The notes beneath the pieces are model-generated. The model searched no databases and was not told the DNA's origin. It saw nothing but the letters and a program-made list of their open reading frames with translations. Shown in pieces: positions 52,722-63,158 of a DNA stretch of 64,000 nt. Position 1 is the first letter of the stretch, and each line of letters opens with the position of its first letter. Origin of the DNA: Terriglobia bacterium (GTDB lineage Bacteria > Acidobacteriota > Terriglobia > Terriglobales > Acidobacteriaceae); NCBI GenBank assembly GCA_020073495.1, contig JAIQFD010000002.1:736854-800853 (forward strand), given 5' to 3'. Position numbers and translations under genes: made by a program.

Positions 52722-52752
52722 TGTCTTGACTTGAGGCTGCGGACGCCGGCGC

Positions 52753-53007
52753 CTAGGCGGCGTAGAACTGGGCGTTGACCTCGATGAACTGCTTCTTGTC
52801 TTCCGGCACATCGTCGAGGGCAAAGATCGAATCCGAAGTGCAGACCCCCACGCACGCGCCGCAATCGATGCAGGTCGCCGGGTCCACGTACAACTGTGTC
52901 GCTTCCGCGAACTTCGGTTCGTCCTCTTTGGGGTGGATACAGTCGACCGGACACGCGTTTACGCACAGCGAGTCCTTGATACAACCATCGGTGATGACGT
53001 AGGCCAT
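52753..53007 (-). CDS. 7Fe/8Fe-type ferredoxin
   Basis: 84 residues. Two cluster motifs: CIKDSLCVNACPVDCIHP and CIDCGACVGVC; a short acidic C-terminus (DDVPEDKKQFIEVNAQFY). The first motif lacks one usual Cys spacing of a classical CxxCxxCxxxCP cluster, as in 7Fe ferredoxins. It is an electron carrier of unknown partners. Start at 53007 (MAYVITDG) is the usual family start. Confidence 0.9.
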   Translation of the reverse strand: MAYVITDGCIKDSLCVNACPVDCIHPKEDEPKFAEATQLYVDPATCIDCGACVGVCTSDSIFALDDVPEDKKQFIEVNAQFYAA

Positions 53008-53195
53008 GAAAGCTGACTCCGTAAGATGGGTTTCGGGTGAAGCCATTCCTACGGTAGCGTCCGCCCGGACCTTGCTCGGTGACGCCCGTCACGTCAATTT
53101 GTGAGGTCCGACATATCGCAGCGTGAGCGTCCGGCTCCCTTCGTGCCTTCCTTCGCGGACCTTTGTGCCCTTTGTGTTGACCCTCTTCTTGACCC

Positions 53196-53238
53196 CGGCG
53201 ATCTCGGCGATCCCGGCGATCCCCGGATCCCCCGATCT
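53196..53238. repeat. 9-bp tandem repeat array
   Basis: CCCCGGCGATCTCGGCGATC-type array just before the end of the TolB-like gene, following CTTTGTGCCCTTTGTGTTGAC, which recalls the CTTTGTGGTGAG flank of the other arrays. Confidence 0.65.
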
Positions 53239-54279
53239 CTACTCCTTCCAATCCGCGATGAAGATGTTCGTCTCGTGGGGCCTCGACTGGTTCCGGTTCG
53301 ACGACCACACCAGCTTCTTCCCGTCCGAGCTGAACATGGGAAACCCGTCGAACGCAGGATGATAGGTCACCCGCTCCAGCCCGTTGCCGTCTTCCTTGAT
53401 CAGGTACAGGTCGAATTCCATGCTGTCCGGCTTGGCCATGTTCGACGCGAAGATGATCCGCTTCCCGTCCGGATGCCAGAACGGCGCGAAGTTCGACGCC
53501 CCGTTGTGCGTGACCTGGTGTTTTCCCGAGCCATCCGCTTTCATCACCCAGATCTCCAGGTTCCCCGGCTTGATCAGCCCCTCTTTGAGCAGCAGTTTGT
53601 ACTCCTCGGCCTCCAGCGCGTTTCGCGGCCGCTGCGCCCGGTACACGATCTTCTTTCCGTCCGCCGACCAGAACGGCCCGCCGTCGTACCCCAGTTCGTT
53701 GGTCAGCCGCTTCACGTGTTTGCCGTCCGCATCCATGGTGTAGATGTCGAGGTCGCCGTCGCGCGTCGAGGTGAAGACGATGTGCTTGCCGTCGCGCGTG
53801 ATCGTGGCCTCCGCGTCGTAGCCCGGCGAATCGGTCAGCCGCTTCAGGTCGCTTCCATTGCGCTTCGCGGTGTAGATGTCATAGCTGCTGTAGATCGGCC
53901 ACACGTATCCGTGCGAATATTCCGGCCGCGCCGGACACTCCGCTCCCGCCGCCTCCGTGGACGAGAACAGCACCCGGTCGCCCTGAGGGAAGAAGTACGA
54001 GCACGTGGTCTTGCCCTTGCCGTCGCTCACCTGCTTCGGCGTCCCGCCGCGAGCTGGCATGATGTAGATGCGATCGCAGGGCACGCCTTCGCCCGCGTGC
54101 TGGAAGATCAGCCACTTGTTGTCCGCCGAGAAATACGCTTCCGCATTCTCCCCGCCGAACGTCAACTGCTTGACGTTCTTCAGGTGCTTCTCTTCCTCGG
54201 GCGTTGTGAGCTTATTTTGCTGCGCTGATATCTCGGCGCAGAACGCAATGATTGCAACCACGATGATCCAGGTTCGCAT
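53239..54279 (-). CDS. TolB-like beta-propeller protein
   Basis: 346 residues: signal peptide (WIIVVAIIAFCAEISAQ) and at least five PD40/WD40-like repeats of the form WSADGKKIVY, ITRDGKHIVFTSTRDGDLDI, WHPDGKRIIFASN, FSSDGKKLVWSSNRNQ. Related to TolB and DPP-IV-type propellers. It is likely a periplasmic binding or sensor protein. It lies directly downstream of the M28 peptidase gene on the same strand, so the two may act together. Confidence 0.88.
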   Translation of the reverse strand: MRTWIIVVAIIAFCAEISAQQNKLTTPEEEKHLKNVKQLTFGGENAEAYFSADNKWLIFQHAGEGVPCDRIYIMPARGGTPKQVSDGKGKTTCSYFFPQGDRVLFSSTEAAGAECPARPEYSHGYVWPIYSSYDIYTAKRNGSDLKRLTDSPGYDAEATITRDGKHIVFTSTRDGDLDIYTMDADGKHVKRLTNELGYDGGPFWSADGKKIVYRAQRPRNALEAEEYKLLLKEGLIKPGNLEIWVMKADGSGKHQVTHNGASNFAPFWHPDGKRIIFASNMAKPDSMEFDLYLIKEDGNGLERVTYHPAFDGFPMFSSDGKKLVWSSNRNQSRPHETNIFIADWKE

Positions 54280-54310
54280 TCCTTCGTGTCCTTTGTGGTG
54301 AGATTTCGTT

Positions 54311-54367
54311 CGATGGCGGCGTTCCCGGCGATGGCGGCGTTCCCGGCGATGTCGGCGATCCCGGCGA
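54311..54367. repeat. 18-bp/9-bp tandem repeat array
   Basis: GATGGCGGCGTTCCCGGC repeated, then GATGTCGGCGATCCCGGC; fills the gap between the M28 stop and the TolB-like start. Confidence 0.7.
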
Positions 54368-56188
54368 TTACTTTCTCTGCGCCAGCGTGACTTTCGCCTT
54401 CACCGGCTGCCCCTCCCGCAGCACCGTGACCTCCACTTCGTCTCCGATCTTGTGCTTGCGCAGTGCAAAGGTGAAATCGTAGAGGTTCTTGATCGGCATC
54501 TCGCCGAACTGCACCAGGATGTCGCCCGCCTTGAATCCCGCCTTGGCCGCCGGCGACCCCGGCGTCACGTCGGCGAATTTCACTCCGTTCGCGGTCTCGC
54601 CGAAATCCGGCACCGACCCGAACCACGGCCCATAGCCGCCCGCGCCCCCGCCCATCGGCGCCGACTCCATCTCCACCTTCACGAACTGCGGCCGCTCTGC
54701 CGCGTTGTCCACTCCGGTCGCGATCTCCTCGACCATGTCCACGACCTTCGCAGCCGCCTCGCTGTCGATCTTCTCCCACGTGTCCGACGGCTTGTGATAG
54801 TCCGAGTGCAGCCCCGAAAACACGAACAGAACCGGGATCCTCTTGGGCAGGAACGACGTGTGATCGCTGGCCGCGTATCCGCCCTGCGAGATCTCCGCCG
54901 TCAGCCCCTGGTCCTTCGCCGCTTTCTCCACCAGCGGCCGGAACGTGGACCCGGTGCCCACTCCGCCCACGTAGATCTTCAGGTTCTTCGGCCGCCCGAT
55001 CATGTCCAGGTTGATCATCGCGACCGCTTTTTCCAGCGGGCGTGTCGGCTCCTTCACCCAGTCTGCGGATCCCAGCAGCCCGATCTCTTCTCCTGCGAAC
55101 GACATGAACATCACGCCGCGCTCCAGCTTCCCTTTCTGCGGCGCCAGCAATCTTGCCAGCTCCAGCACGCCCGCCGTGCCCGACGCATTGTCATCCGCCC
55201 CCGGATGCAGCTTCCCGACCTGCGACGGCGCCAGCGAGCTTGCGTTCCCGTACCCCAGGTGGTCGTAGTGCGCCCCCAGGATCACGTACTCGTCCGTCTT
55301 CCCCGGCAGGTAGGCCAGGATATTGTTCACCGTCGCGTGCGTGCGCTCGATGTCCACCGCCAGCGTCGCCTGCACGCCGGGGGGAAACGCGAACGACTGC
55401 GGCTTGCCGTCCTTGTCGATCGCCCCCTGCACTTCGCTCAGCGACTTCCCCGCCGCCTTGAACCACTCGTCCGCGGCCGCGTTCTTTACCTGCACGATGG
55501 GGATGCCGGCATCCTCCGGCCCGGCCAGGCTGCCGAAGCGCACCAGCGCGTCTTCTTCCTTGGGATCGAGTTTGCCGTTCACCAGCAGCACCGCCTTGGC
55601 GCCGTGCATCTTGGCGTTGATTGCCTTGGTGATCAGGTGCGAGTGCTGCGTCTTGCCCTGCCCCCCGCTCTTCTGCCCGAACAGCGTCGGCTCGTAGCGC
55701 AGCACCACCACGATCCTGTCCTTCACGTCGAAGTGCATGTAATCGTCGTAGCCGAACTCGTCCGCCGACGCCCCGTAGCCCGCGAACACCAGCGGCCCGC
55801 TCACCGTCCCCACCGACGAGAAGCTCAGCGGGATGTAATCCTGCTCCAGCTTGAGCGGCCATTCCTTTCCGTTCTCTTTCACCACCAGGTGGTTCTTGCC
55901 CTTGAGCTTCGCGCCCGTCGTGACCGTGAAGGGCTGCCGATAGCTGCCGTCCACCCCCGCCGGTTCCAGCCCCAGCCGCTTGAATTCCTTCTCGATGTAC
56001 TTGGCCGCGCGCGACAGTCCCTTCGTCCCGTCGCCCCGCCCTTCCATCTTCGCCTCGGTCAGCACCTTCACGTCTTCGATGTAGCGTTTGGGGCTTGCCT
56101 GCTCCCCCGCCCACGCGGCCGACAGCAGAAGAAGAATGAGTGGAATGACCAGGCGGACGATGCGCGGGCGACGGGGCCGCAATGCCAT
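54368..56188 (-). CDS. Secreted M28 aminopeptidase with PA and PDZ domains
   Basis: 606 residues: signal peptide (IVRLVIPLILLLLSAAWAGE), an insert resembling a protease-associated domain (about 110-260), the M28 catalytic domain (zinc ligands in LGAHYDHLGYG, HPGADDNASG, FAGEEIGLLGS, NLDMIGR; HSDYHKPSDTWEKID), and a C-terminal PDZ domain (GVKFADVTPGSPAAKAGFKA, DILVQFGEMPIKNLYDF). Removes N-terminal amino acids from peptides outside the cell. Start 56188 has GGAGCGG upstream and opens the signal. Confidence 0.92.
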   Translation of the reverse strand: MALRPRRPRIVRLVIPLILLLLSAAWAGEQASPKRYIEDVKVLTEAKMEGRGDGTKGLSRAAKYIEKEFKRLGLEPAGVDGSYRQPFTVTTGAKLKGKNHLVVKENGKEWPLKLEQDYIPLSFSSVGTVSGPLVFAGYGASADEFGYDDYMHFDVKDRIVVVLRYEPTLFGQKSGGQGKTQHSHLITKAINAKMHGAKAVLLVNGKLDPKEEDALVRFGSLAGPEDAGIPIVQVKNAAADEWFKAAGKSLSEVQGAIDKDGKPQSFAFPPGVQATLAVDIERTHATVNNILAYLPGKTDEYVILGAHYDHLGYGNASSLAPSQVGKLHPGADDNASGTAGVLELARLLAPQKGKLERGVMFMSFAGEEIGLLGSADWVKEPTRPLEKAVAMINLDMIGRPKNLKIYVGGVGTGSTFRPLVEKAAKDQGLTAEISQGGYAASDHTSFLPKRIPVLFVFSGLHSDYHKPSDTWEKIDSEAAAKVVDMVEEIATGVDNAAERPQFVKVEMESAPMGGGAGGYGPWFGSVPDFGETANGVKFADVTPGSPAAKAGFKAGDILVQFGEMPIKNLYDFTFALRKHKIGDEVEVTVLREGQPVKAKVTLAQRK

Positions 56189-56463
56189 CCGCCGCTCCCC
56201 GTTTCCGGCTCTTTCAGGCCAGGGACTTGCGACCAAAGACCAACGACCAGCTATGAGGGCCATGACTTCCTCGGGCAACCCGCCATCCTAGGTTCCCCGC
56301 TGGTCGAAGTCAAAGCGATCTGCTCACGCACGGAAGGGGAGGTGTTTACTGGCGTCATCCTGAGCGAGGCTGCGCCCTGCGCAGCCGAGTCGAAGGACCC
56401 CTATGCCCGCAAGAAAGCCGCGACCTCAGTCGCGGCCTCTGCCTACCAACTACCAGCTACTAG

Positions 56464-56829
56464 CTACTTGTAGATCGTGTACTGCTCCTGCGGCATCTTA
56501 AGCTTGATCACGAACTCCTGCTCCGGCTGGTTGACCTCGTAATCCTCGCCGAAGGTCTGAAACCCATGCGCGATCACCTGCACCCGCATCTTCCCGTACG
56601 GGATCGACGGGATCATCGCCCGCCCCTCGCTGTCGGTCTTGGTTTGCAATCCGCCCTTGCCCTGCTTGCCTTTCTTGTCCACCGTGTGCAGGATCACGCT
56701 CGCGCTTCGTACCGGCTTCCCGTTGTGCTGCTTCAGCACCACGAACTTCAGGTTCGACGTCTTTTCTTCCGCCCCCGCCGCTATGGCCAGCAACGCCACT
56801 AAGAAAATACTGACTCCCGTTTTCCGCAT
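56464..56829 (-). CDS. Secreted carboxypeptidase-regulatory-like domain protein
   Basis: 121 residues: signal peptide (TGVSIFLVALLAIAAGAEE) and one beta-sandwich similar to CarboxypepD_reg/transthyretin-like domains (VVLKQHNGKPVRSASVILHT, TKTDSEGRAMIPSIPYGKMR, VQVIAHGFQTFGEDYEV). Such small domains act in surface binding. Downstream of the M48 gene by strand but separated by a REP-like repeat. Confidence 0.78.
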   Translation of the reverse strand: MRKTGVSIFLVALLAIAAGAEEKTSNLKFVVLKQHNGKPVRSASVILHTVDKKGKQGKGGLQTKTDSEGRAMIPSIPYGKMRVQVIAHGFQTFGEDYEVNQPEQEFVIKLKMPQEQYTIYK

Positions 56830-56985
56830 GGCCTGATTGTAGCTCGTGTAAACACAACGGGCGCGACTCTCGTCGCGCCCGCTTTCATTTGTCATCCTGA
56901 GCGAGATCCCGTAGGGATGAGCGTGAGGATCTACAGCCCGCGTCTCGAAGCGAGCCCCACGCCAGTGGGGCGATGCCGGCGCCGA

Positions 56986-58179
56986 CTACTGCGGCGCCCG
57001 TTTCAGCGTCGGCCGCTGCTCATCGTCACTGCTGGTCGGAGCGTTGCTGCCCGTATCCGTCTGCGGACGAGTCGTTCCCGACGCATCCGATCCCGACCGC
57101 CGCTTCAGTGTCGGACGCTGGTCGTCGTCGCTGCCGCTTTTGTCTCCGCTGCTGCCGGCGGTGTCCGTCTGGGCCGTGTCCACCTTCTCGGAGCCCGGCC
57201 GCTGCCGCAGCGTCGGTCGCGCCTCGTTCCCGTTGTTGATGCGGTGCGCATTGATGATCCCCGACAGCCGCGCCTTCACTTCGTCGAACTCGCTGGTCGT
57301 CACCACGTATTGCGGACGGTCCGGCAGATATTTCGCGATTTCTTCCTGCGCCGCCTTCACCCGCGCTGCCGTCATCGGATGCGTCGAGAACGTCCTGGCC
57401 AGGAAGCCGTGCTTCTTCTTTTCATTCGCTTCCAGCCTCTCGAAGAACTGCACGAACGCCTCCGGGTCATATCCCGACGCGTACTGGTACTCCAGCCCCA
57501 GCAGGTCCGCCTCGCGCTCCGCGCTCCGGCTGAATTTCAGGAAGCTGAGCGGCACCGCCAGTCCGGCTACCGACCGCACCGCATATCCCGCCGCCCCGCC
57601 CACGAAGATCAGCGGGATTGACGCCAGGTTCAGGATCTCGCCTTTGGTCGCATTCCGGGTTGCGTGCCGCGCCGCCACGTGCGCAATCTCGTGCGCCATC
57701 ACCCCGGCCAGCTCGGCTTCGTTGTCCGCCGCCAGGATCAGTCCCGAGTCCACGTAGAAGAAGCCCCCCGGCAGCGCGAACGCGTTCACCGTGTCGTCGT
57801 CGATCACCTTGATGGTGAACGGAACCTTTGCATCCGAGTTGCGCACGATGTTCTGCCCGATCCGGTTCACATATTCCGTCACTTCCGGATCGGTGACGAA
57901 CTTCGAGTACTGGTCCACCTGGGCCGCCAGTTGCCGACCCAGAGCGACTTCCCGTTCCAGCGAGTAGAAGTTCACCCCGCCGCCGACGTTCCGGTTCCCG
58001 ATCTTGCCCACGTCGTACTTGTCGGCGACTTGCTTGGCTGGCTCCGCGGCCTTGCTGGTGGAAGGCGCCGCCGCCCCATCCGTCCCGGTGACGTTCTGCC
58101 CCCACCCCGGAGCCACCCACACCACCACCGCCAGCGCCATCCCAGCGACTCTCATCCCCGTCTTATTCCGGAAAATCAT
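56986..58179 (-). CDS. M48-family metallopeptidase with C-terminal repeats
   Basis: 397 residues: signal (MALAVVVWVAPGWG), the M48 domain with HEIAH (VMAHEIAHVAARHAT) and a conserved third ligand Glu (SAEREADLLGLEY), and a C-terminal acidic tail with three RPTL repeats (ARPTLRQRPG, QRPTLKRRSG, QRPTLKRAPQ). The tail resembles a binding or sorting extension. Active-site residues are intact, unlike the 25877 protein. The ATG at 58179 is chosen; 58155 is possible. Confidence 0.88.
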   Translation of the reverse strand: MIFRNKTGMRVAGMALAVVVWVAPGWGQNVTGTDGAAAPSTSKAAEPAKQVADKYDVGKIGNRNVGGGVNFYSLEREVALGRQLAAQVDQYSKFVTDPEVTEYVNRIGQNIVRNSDAKVPFTIKVIDDDTVNAFALPGGFFYVDSGLILAADNEAELAGVMAHEIAHVAARHATRNATKGEILNLASIPLIFVGGAAGYAVRSVAGLAVPLSFLKFSRSAEREADLLGLEYQYASGYDPEAFVQFFERLEANEKKKHGFLARTFSTHPMTAARVKAAQEEIAKYLPDRPQYVVTTSEFDEVKARLSGIINAHRINNGNEARPTLRQRPGSEKVDTAQTDTAGSSGDKSGSDDDQRPTLKRRSGSDASGTTRPQTDTGSNAPTSSDDEQRPTLKRAPQ

Positions 58180-58366
58180 GGCCGTTCCCCACTCCAGGCC
58201 CAGGGCACAGAAGCCCCATCCTGCTCCCGATGCCGTGGATTGGCAACTCTCTTCTGACAAACTTAGACCAGAACCTCTCGCCCCGCATCTTTACCCTTCA
58301 ATGCTTCGAGATTTCCCCCGCAACCTCTCCCCGCCCTCTTCCTTGCCCTCCCCCTCCCCCACCTCC

Positions 58367-58395
58367 TTGACAACCGCCAACCGTGTCCTTAGAAT
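58367..58395 (+). promoter_or_regulatory. Sigma-70 promoter of groESL
   Basis: TTGACA (58367-58372), a 17-base spacer and TAGAAT (58390-58395). It is the clearest housekeeping promoter in the window and overlaps CIRCE. Confidence 0.88.
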
Positions 58396-58421
58396 TAGCA
58401 CTCGTTAGGCCGGAGTGCTAA
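58395..58421 (+). promoter_or_regulatory. CIRCE element (HrcA operator)
   Basis: TTAGCACTC-N9-GAGTGCTAA, identical to the consensus in both arms. HrcA bound here would block the overlapping groESL promoter; hrcA itself is not in the window. Confidence 0.98.
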
Positions 58422-58537
58422 TAGTCCGCTCCCGGCTGACTATTCAAGGGGTTGCAAGGCCTGGTTTTCATCGGACGATCCGTCCGGAACACATTGAAGA
58501 ACAATACGATAGACACAATTACGAAAGGAGTAGGCGA

Positions 58538-58870
<333 letters not shown>

Positions 58871-58887
58871 AGCAGGTCCCTCACGGA

Positions 58888-58908
58888 TACCTTGGGCTGA
58901 AGCCCAAG
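58888..58908 (+). repeat. Hairpin between groES and groEL
   Basis: CCTTGGGCT-ga-AGCCCAAGG forms a strong stem in the 104-base intergenic region, possibly a processing or attenuation site, or a REP-like palindrome. Confidence 0.6.
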
Positions 58909-58959
58909 GCTACCAGCCGTTCGGGATGACACAAGTTTGGATTTTCTAACGAGATTTGA

Positions 58960-60642
<1,683 letters not shown>

Positions 60643-60697
60643 CGGCGCCTGGCGGGCGTGAGTGAGCGAGCCTGGCTCGCGAACGAGAGCCCGCCGC

Positions 60698-60740
60698 CGT
60701 CATCCTGAGCCAGGGCGCAAGCCCGAGTCGAAGGATCTCT
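60698..60740. repeat. REP-like repeat copy after groEL
   Basis: CATCCTGAGCCAGG and GAGTCGAAGGATCTCTA flank GCGCAAGC, a member of the same family as at 49562. Confidence 0.65.
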
Positions 60741-60749
60741 ACGAGAACC

Positions 60750-60776
60750 AAGCCCCGCGGAAACGCGGGGCTTTTT
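60750..60776 (+). terminator. Intrinsic terminator of groESL
   Basis: AAGCCCCGCG-gaaa-CGCGGGGCTT followed by TTTCT. Confidence 0.93.
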
Positions 60777-60948
60777 CTCTGATTGCGAACCCCTAGTGTC
60801 ATCCCGAGGGCTTTTTAAGCCCGAGGGACCTGCTTTATCTGAAAACCCACCACGGCGACACGGAGCGCACTAGAGAAGCACGTGTGGGACAGGCGCCCTC
60901 GGCTGTCTCACTTGTAGCCCGCTCGCCCTCGAGCGGGCCAAGCTCAAA

Positions 60949-60976
60949 GGCCCGGCGCAAGCCGGGCCCTTCTTTT
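60949..60976 (+). terminator. Terminator-like hairpin at left end of RAYT unit
   Basis: GGCCCGGC-gcaa-GCCGGGCC then CTTCTTTT. A second stem, GCCCGCTCG/CGAGCGGGC, precedes it. No gene directly upstream needs it, so it may be part of the repeat tract. Confidence 0.6.
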
Positions 60977-60977
60977 C

Positions 60978-61006
60978 GGTGGAAGAGCGGGCCTTCAGGC
61001 CCGCGT
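60978..61006 (+). repeat. Left inverted REP-like end of RAYT unit
   Basis: 29 bases, GGTGGAAGAGCGGGCC then TTCAGGCCCGCGT, itself with a GCGGGCC/GGCCCGC palindrome. It is inverted and matches 28 of 29 positions at 61527-61555. Confidence 0.85.
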
Positions 61007-61489
61007 ACCGATGCCTGTGGATTGTGGCTTTAGCCACGGTGGGCAAGGATCGGTATCGAGGACATGCGCAGCCGACGAGTACGGATACCCATCCGCTGTC
61101 AACGCGATTCCCGCTCGCACCGGATTCATCCGGACGTACTCCGCATGATGCTCGTAGTCGGCCGTGTCCTTGATGCGATGCTCCGTGAAGCTCTGCTGCC
61201 ACACCTCCCGGCGATAGCCGAGTTCCTTCTTTATGCGAAACGAAAATCCGCCTTTGATGAATTGAACGGCCTTTTCCAGGGAGATGTCCGGCGCGGGAGT
61301 GAGCAAGACGTGAACGTGGTCCCGCATGATGACAAACTCATGCAAAAGAAAGCGCCCTTTGCCCTGGCTCTCACGCAAAACGTCCATCAGCAGGCGCGCG
61401 CTCTCGTCGACGCCAAAGAGCGGCTGACGCTGGTAACAATTTGTCGTAACAAAGAAGGTTCGCTGTTCTTGTGGCGCAGGAGGTTTCAT
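60995..61489 (-). CDS. REP-associated tyrosine transposase (RAYT, IS200-like fold)
   Basis: 164 residues. The HUH metal site is in RDHVHVLLTP (HVH), with the N-terminal TFFVTTNCYQRQPLF strand and the region QQSFTEHRIKDTADYEHHAE followed by YVRMNPVRAGI typical of RAYTs; a nearby Tyr would be the nucleophile. It cuts single-stranded REP DNA. Its last codons overlap the left repeat. No clear ribosome site is seen at the ATG at 61489. Confidence 0.93.
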   Translation of the reverse strand: MKPPAPQEQRTFFVTTNCYQRQPLFGVDESARLLMDVLRESQGKGRFLLHEFVIMRDHVHVLLTPAPDISLEKAVQFIKGGFSFRIKKELGYRREVWQQSFTEHRIKDTADYEHHAEYVRMNPVRAGIALTADGYPYSSAAHVLDTDPCPPWLKPQSTGIGTRA

Positions 61490-61526
61490 GGACCGGGCCT
61501 GAAGGCCGGATTCATTCTAGACCTTG

Positions 61527-61555
61527 ACGCGGGCCTAAAGGCCCGCTCTTCCACC
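61527..61555 (-). repeat. Right inverted REP-like end of RAYT unit
   Basis: Reverse complement of 60978-61006 with one mismatch. A related partial palindrome (GGGCCTGAAGGCC) lies at about 61495. Confidence 0.85.
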
Positions 61556-61578
61556 GCTAAAGAGAGCACGCTTAAGCT

Positions 61579-62070
61579 TTAGCCCCGGCCCGCTGCGGCG
61601 CTCGTCGTGGGCGTACGGATATTGATTTGGTACTGAATCCGCTTCGTCTGACTCAAGGCCTTAAGTTCTTTCCAACTCACGAGGCAGTGGGGCGCAGAGT
61701 CCTTGTGCAAGGACACGAGGCACAGGAAATACTTCCCTTCCAGCACCCGCAACAACATTTCCTCGTTCTCTGTCATCCCGAAAAAGAACCCCTGCGGCAA
61801 CTTCGGAAGGCACTTATCGGTTGTCTTTGTTTCAATGAGGTCGAAGTCCTTCGCAGAGCGAACGTCGTAAAACTTAGGCACGTGCAGCCGAATCGCGTCG
61901 AACGCCTGTTTGAAACTTCTGCTTACCCCTAACAACTCGAGGAGGCGGTCTTTCTCTGCGGAATTCGGTCTGTAGAAACCCGGAATGGACTTCGCCAGAA
62001 TCTCGAGCCCACGTTTCTCACGACCGCGATTAGCTACATGGTCCGGCATTGATCTCGCGATCAATAACAT
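61579..62070 (-). CDS. Hypothetical protein with DUF3883-like nuclease motif
   Basis: 163 residues. The region FYDVRSAKDFDLIETKTTDK followed by FGMTENEEMLLRVLEGKYFL and CLVSL recalls the DUF3883/NO VEIN C-terminal domain, a PD-(D/E)xK-type fold in which D and ExK (here D and ETK) form the active site. It could be a nuclease-like defence or repair protein; this is inference. No partner helicase or methylase is adjacent. Bordered by the RAYT unit and a hypothetical operon. Confidence 0.55.
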   Translation of the reverse strand: MLLIARSMPDHVANRGREKRGLEILAKSIPGFYRPNSAEKDRLLELLGVSRSFKQAFDAIRLHVPKFYDVRSAKDFDLIETKTTDKCLPKLPQGFFFGMTENEEMLLRVLEGKYFLCLVSLHKDSAPHCLVSWKELKALSQTKRIQYQINIRTPTTSAAAGRG

Positions 62071-62115
62071 GGCGATCTCTTTAGATCAAGATCGTTCTGC
62101 ACTAAGCTGATTTCC

Positions 62116-62574
62116 ATGGCGACAAAAACAACAGATGGATTCTTGGCCGAACTGCTTCCTGGCAGGCTAATAAAGTTGGAAGGACAAGAAGCATCGGTGG
62201 CTCTAGCGGCGATTGGCGAACTACTTCGATATCCCACGGCGGAGATGACACGCAAAGATGGTGGGCCGGAACACGTCATGGCTCTCAAGCGGATTTACAA
62301 GAAACTCCTTGCTGGCAAGAACCTGTACGGGATTACCTACCGTGCGACCGCCAGCGGTCACTATTTGGACCAGCACCACGAGGCTGTGCTGACACCCGAA
62401 CAAGCGGAAAAAACGAAGAAGGGAATTCTGGCTCTGGAGGAGCAAGACGTAATCGTGCGCGGCTACGGATGGGACGTTTCTGCCAGCGAGTGCATTGGGC
62501 TATTCGACCTTCGCCGGATGTGCCTCAACTATGCGGGTACTCGCGCCGAGTTAACTGACGACAACCTCAGATGA
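62116..62574 (+). CDS. Hypothetical protein, first of a coupled pair
   Basis: 152 residues, no signal or membrane segments (TDGFLAELLPGRLIKLEGQE; ITYRATASGHYLDQHHEAVL). Its stop overlaps the next start (ATGA). No family recognised. The pair lies between two RAYT copies. Confidence 0.5.
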   Translation: MATKTTDGFLAELLPGRLIKLEGQEASVALAAIGELLRYPTAEMTRKDGGPEHVMALKRIYKKLLAGKNLYGITYRATASGHYLDQHHEAVLTPEQAEKTKKGILALEEQDVIVRGYGWDVSASECIGLFDLRRMCLNYAGTRAELTDDNLR

Positions 62575-62843
62575 AAAAGCGATACATCGTCCACTACGCA
62601 ACGAACGACCCATTTTCGCAATACGTTCAAGTGGCTCGCCTCACGACTGCCCAGAGGGAGCGATTGGAGAAACGGTTCGAGCGCATGGAAAAGGAAGGCA
62701 CAATCCACAGCCATGCAATTGGACTTTTGGACACTGAAGAATTCAGCTACCAGCATCTCGTCGAGGAACTTAGCGGCACTGTCACAACTCGACGCGACGC
62801 CCGTCACCTGTCAAGACGTGCGCCGCTCACAATCCGGGTCTAA
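62571..62843 (+). CDS. Hypothetical protein, second of a coupled pair
   Basis: 90 residues: KKRYIVHYATNDPFSQYVQV and a charged helix ERLEKRFERMEKEG. Overlaps the previous gene by ATGA. No family recognised. Confidence 0.5.
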   Translation: MKKRYIVHYATNDPFSQYVQVARLTTAQRERLEKRFERMEKEGTIHSHAIGLLDTEEFSYQHLVEELSGTVTTRRDARHLSRRAPLTIRV

Positions 62844-62934
62844 GCGCCTGAATCGGCGGCAAATATATCGTCGGGGAAGGTGGTACTTTCAGGGTGCCTG
62901 ATGTGCCATACTGGAAGTAGGAAGAAGTGTACAG

Positions 62935-62960
62935 ACGGGCCGAAAGGCCCGTTTTCATTT
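62935..62960 (+). terminator. Intrinsic terminator
   Basis: ACGGGCC-gaaa-GGCCCGT then TTTCATTT, after the hypothetical pair. The rest of the 62844-63158 gap holds the next hairpin and a REP-like copy. Confidence 0.88.
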
Positions 62961-63007
62961 GCAATTTGTGATTTGAAATTGGTGATTTGAAAACCTAAAG
63001 ACCTAAG

Positions 63008-63037
63008 AGGCGCGCTCAAGGGCGCGCCTTTTGTTTT
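63008..63037 (+). terminator. Second terminator-like hairpin
   Basis: AGGCGCGC-tcaagg-GCGCGCCT followed by TTTGTTTT. Confidence 0.85.
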
Positions 63038-63065
63038 GCTGCCCGCTTCAGTGGGCAGTGACCGG

Positions 63066-63135
63066 TGGTCAAAAAAGCAGGTCCCCTTCGGCTTGCCTCA
63101 GGGCAGGCTCTCACGCATAAATGCGTTCGGGATGA
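63066..63135. repeat. REP-like repeat copy (reverse orientation)
   Basis: GGTCCCCTTCGGCTTGCCTC and CGGGATGACATTC, related to the CATCCTGAGCG family, in the inverse direction. Confidence 0.55.
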
Positions 63136-63158
63136 CATTCGTTTGAGGTGAAGGGACG

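Larger units (their letters stand above)
60978..61555 (-). mobile_element. RAYT unit bounded by inverted REP-like repeats
   Basis: A 578-bp unit made of the transposase gene and a pair of 29-base inverted terminal repeats. A second copy of its left end and gene part starts at 63731. Such REP-associated Y1/HUH transposases mobilise or spread REP palindromes. Confidence 0.8.

Noticed and set aside
54452..56473. 673-codon plus-strand frame opposite the M28 peptidase
   Set aside because: Antisense artefact of high GC; M28 and PDZ motifs are on the minus strand.
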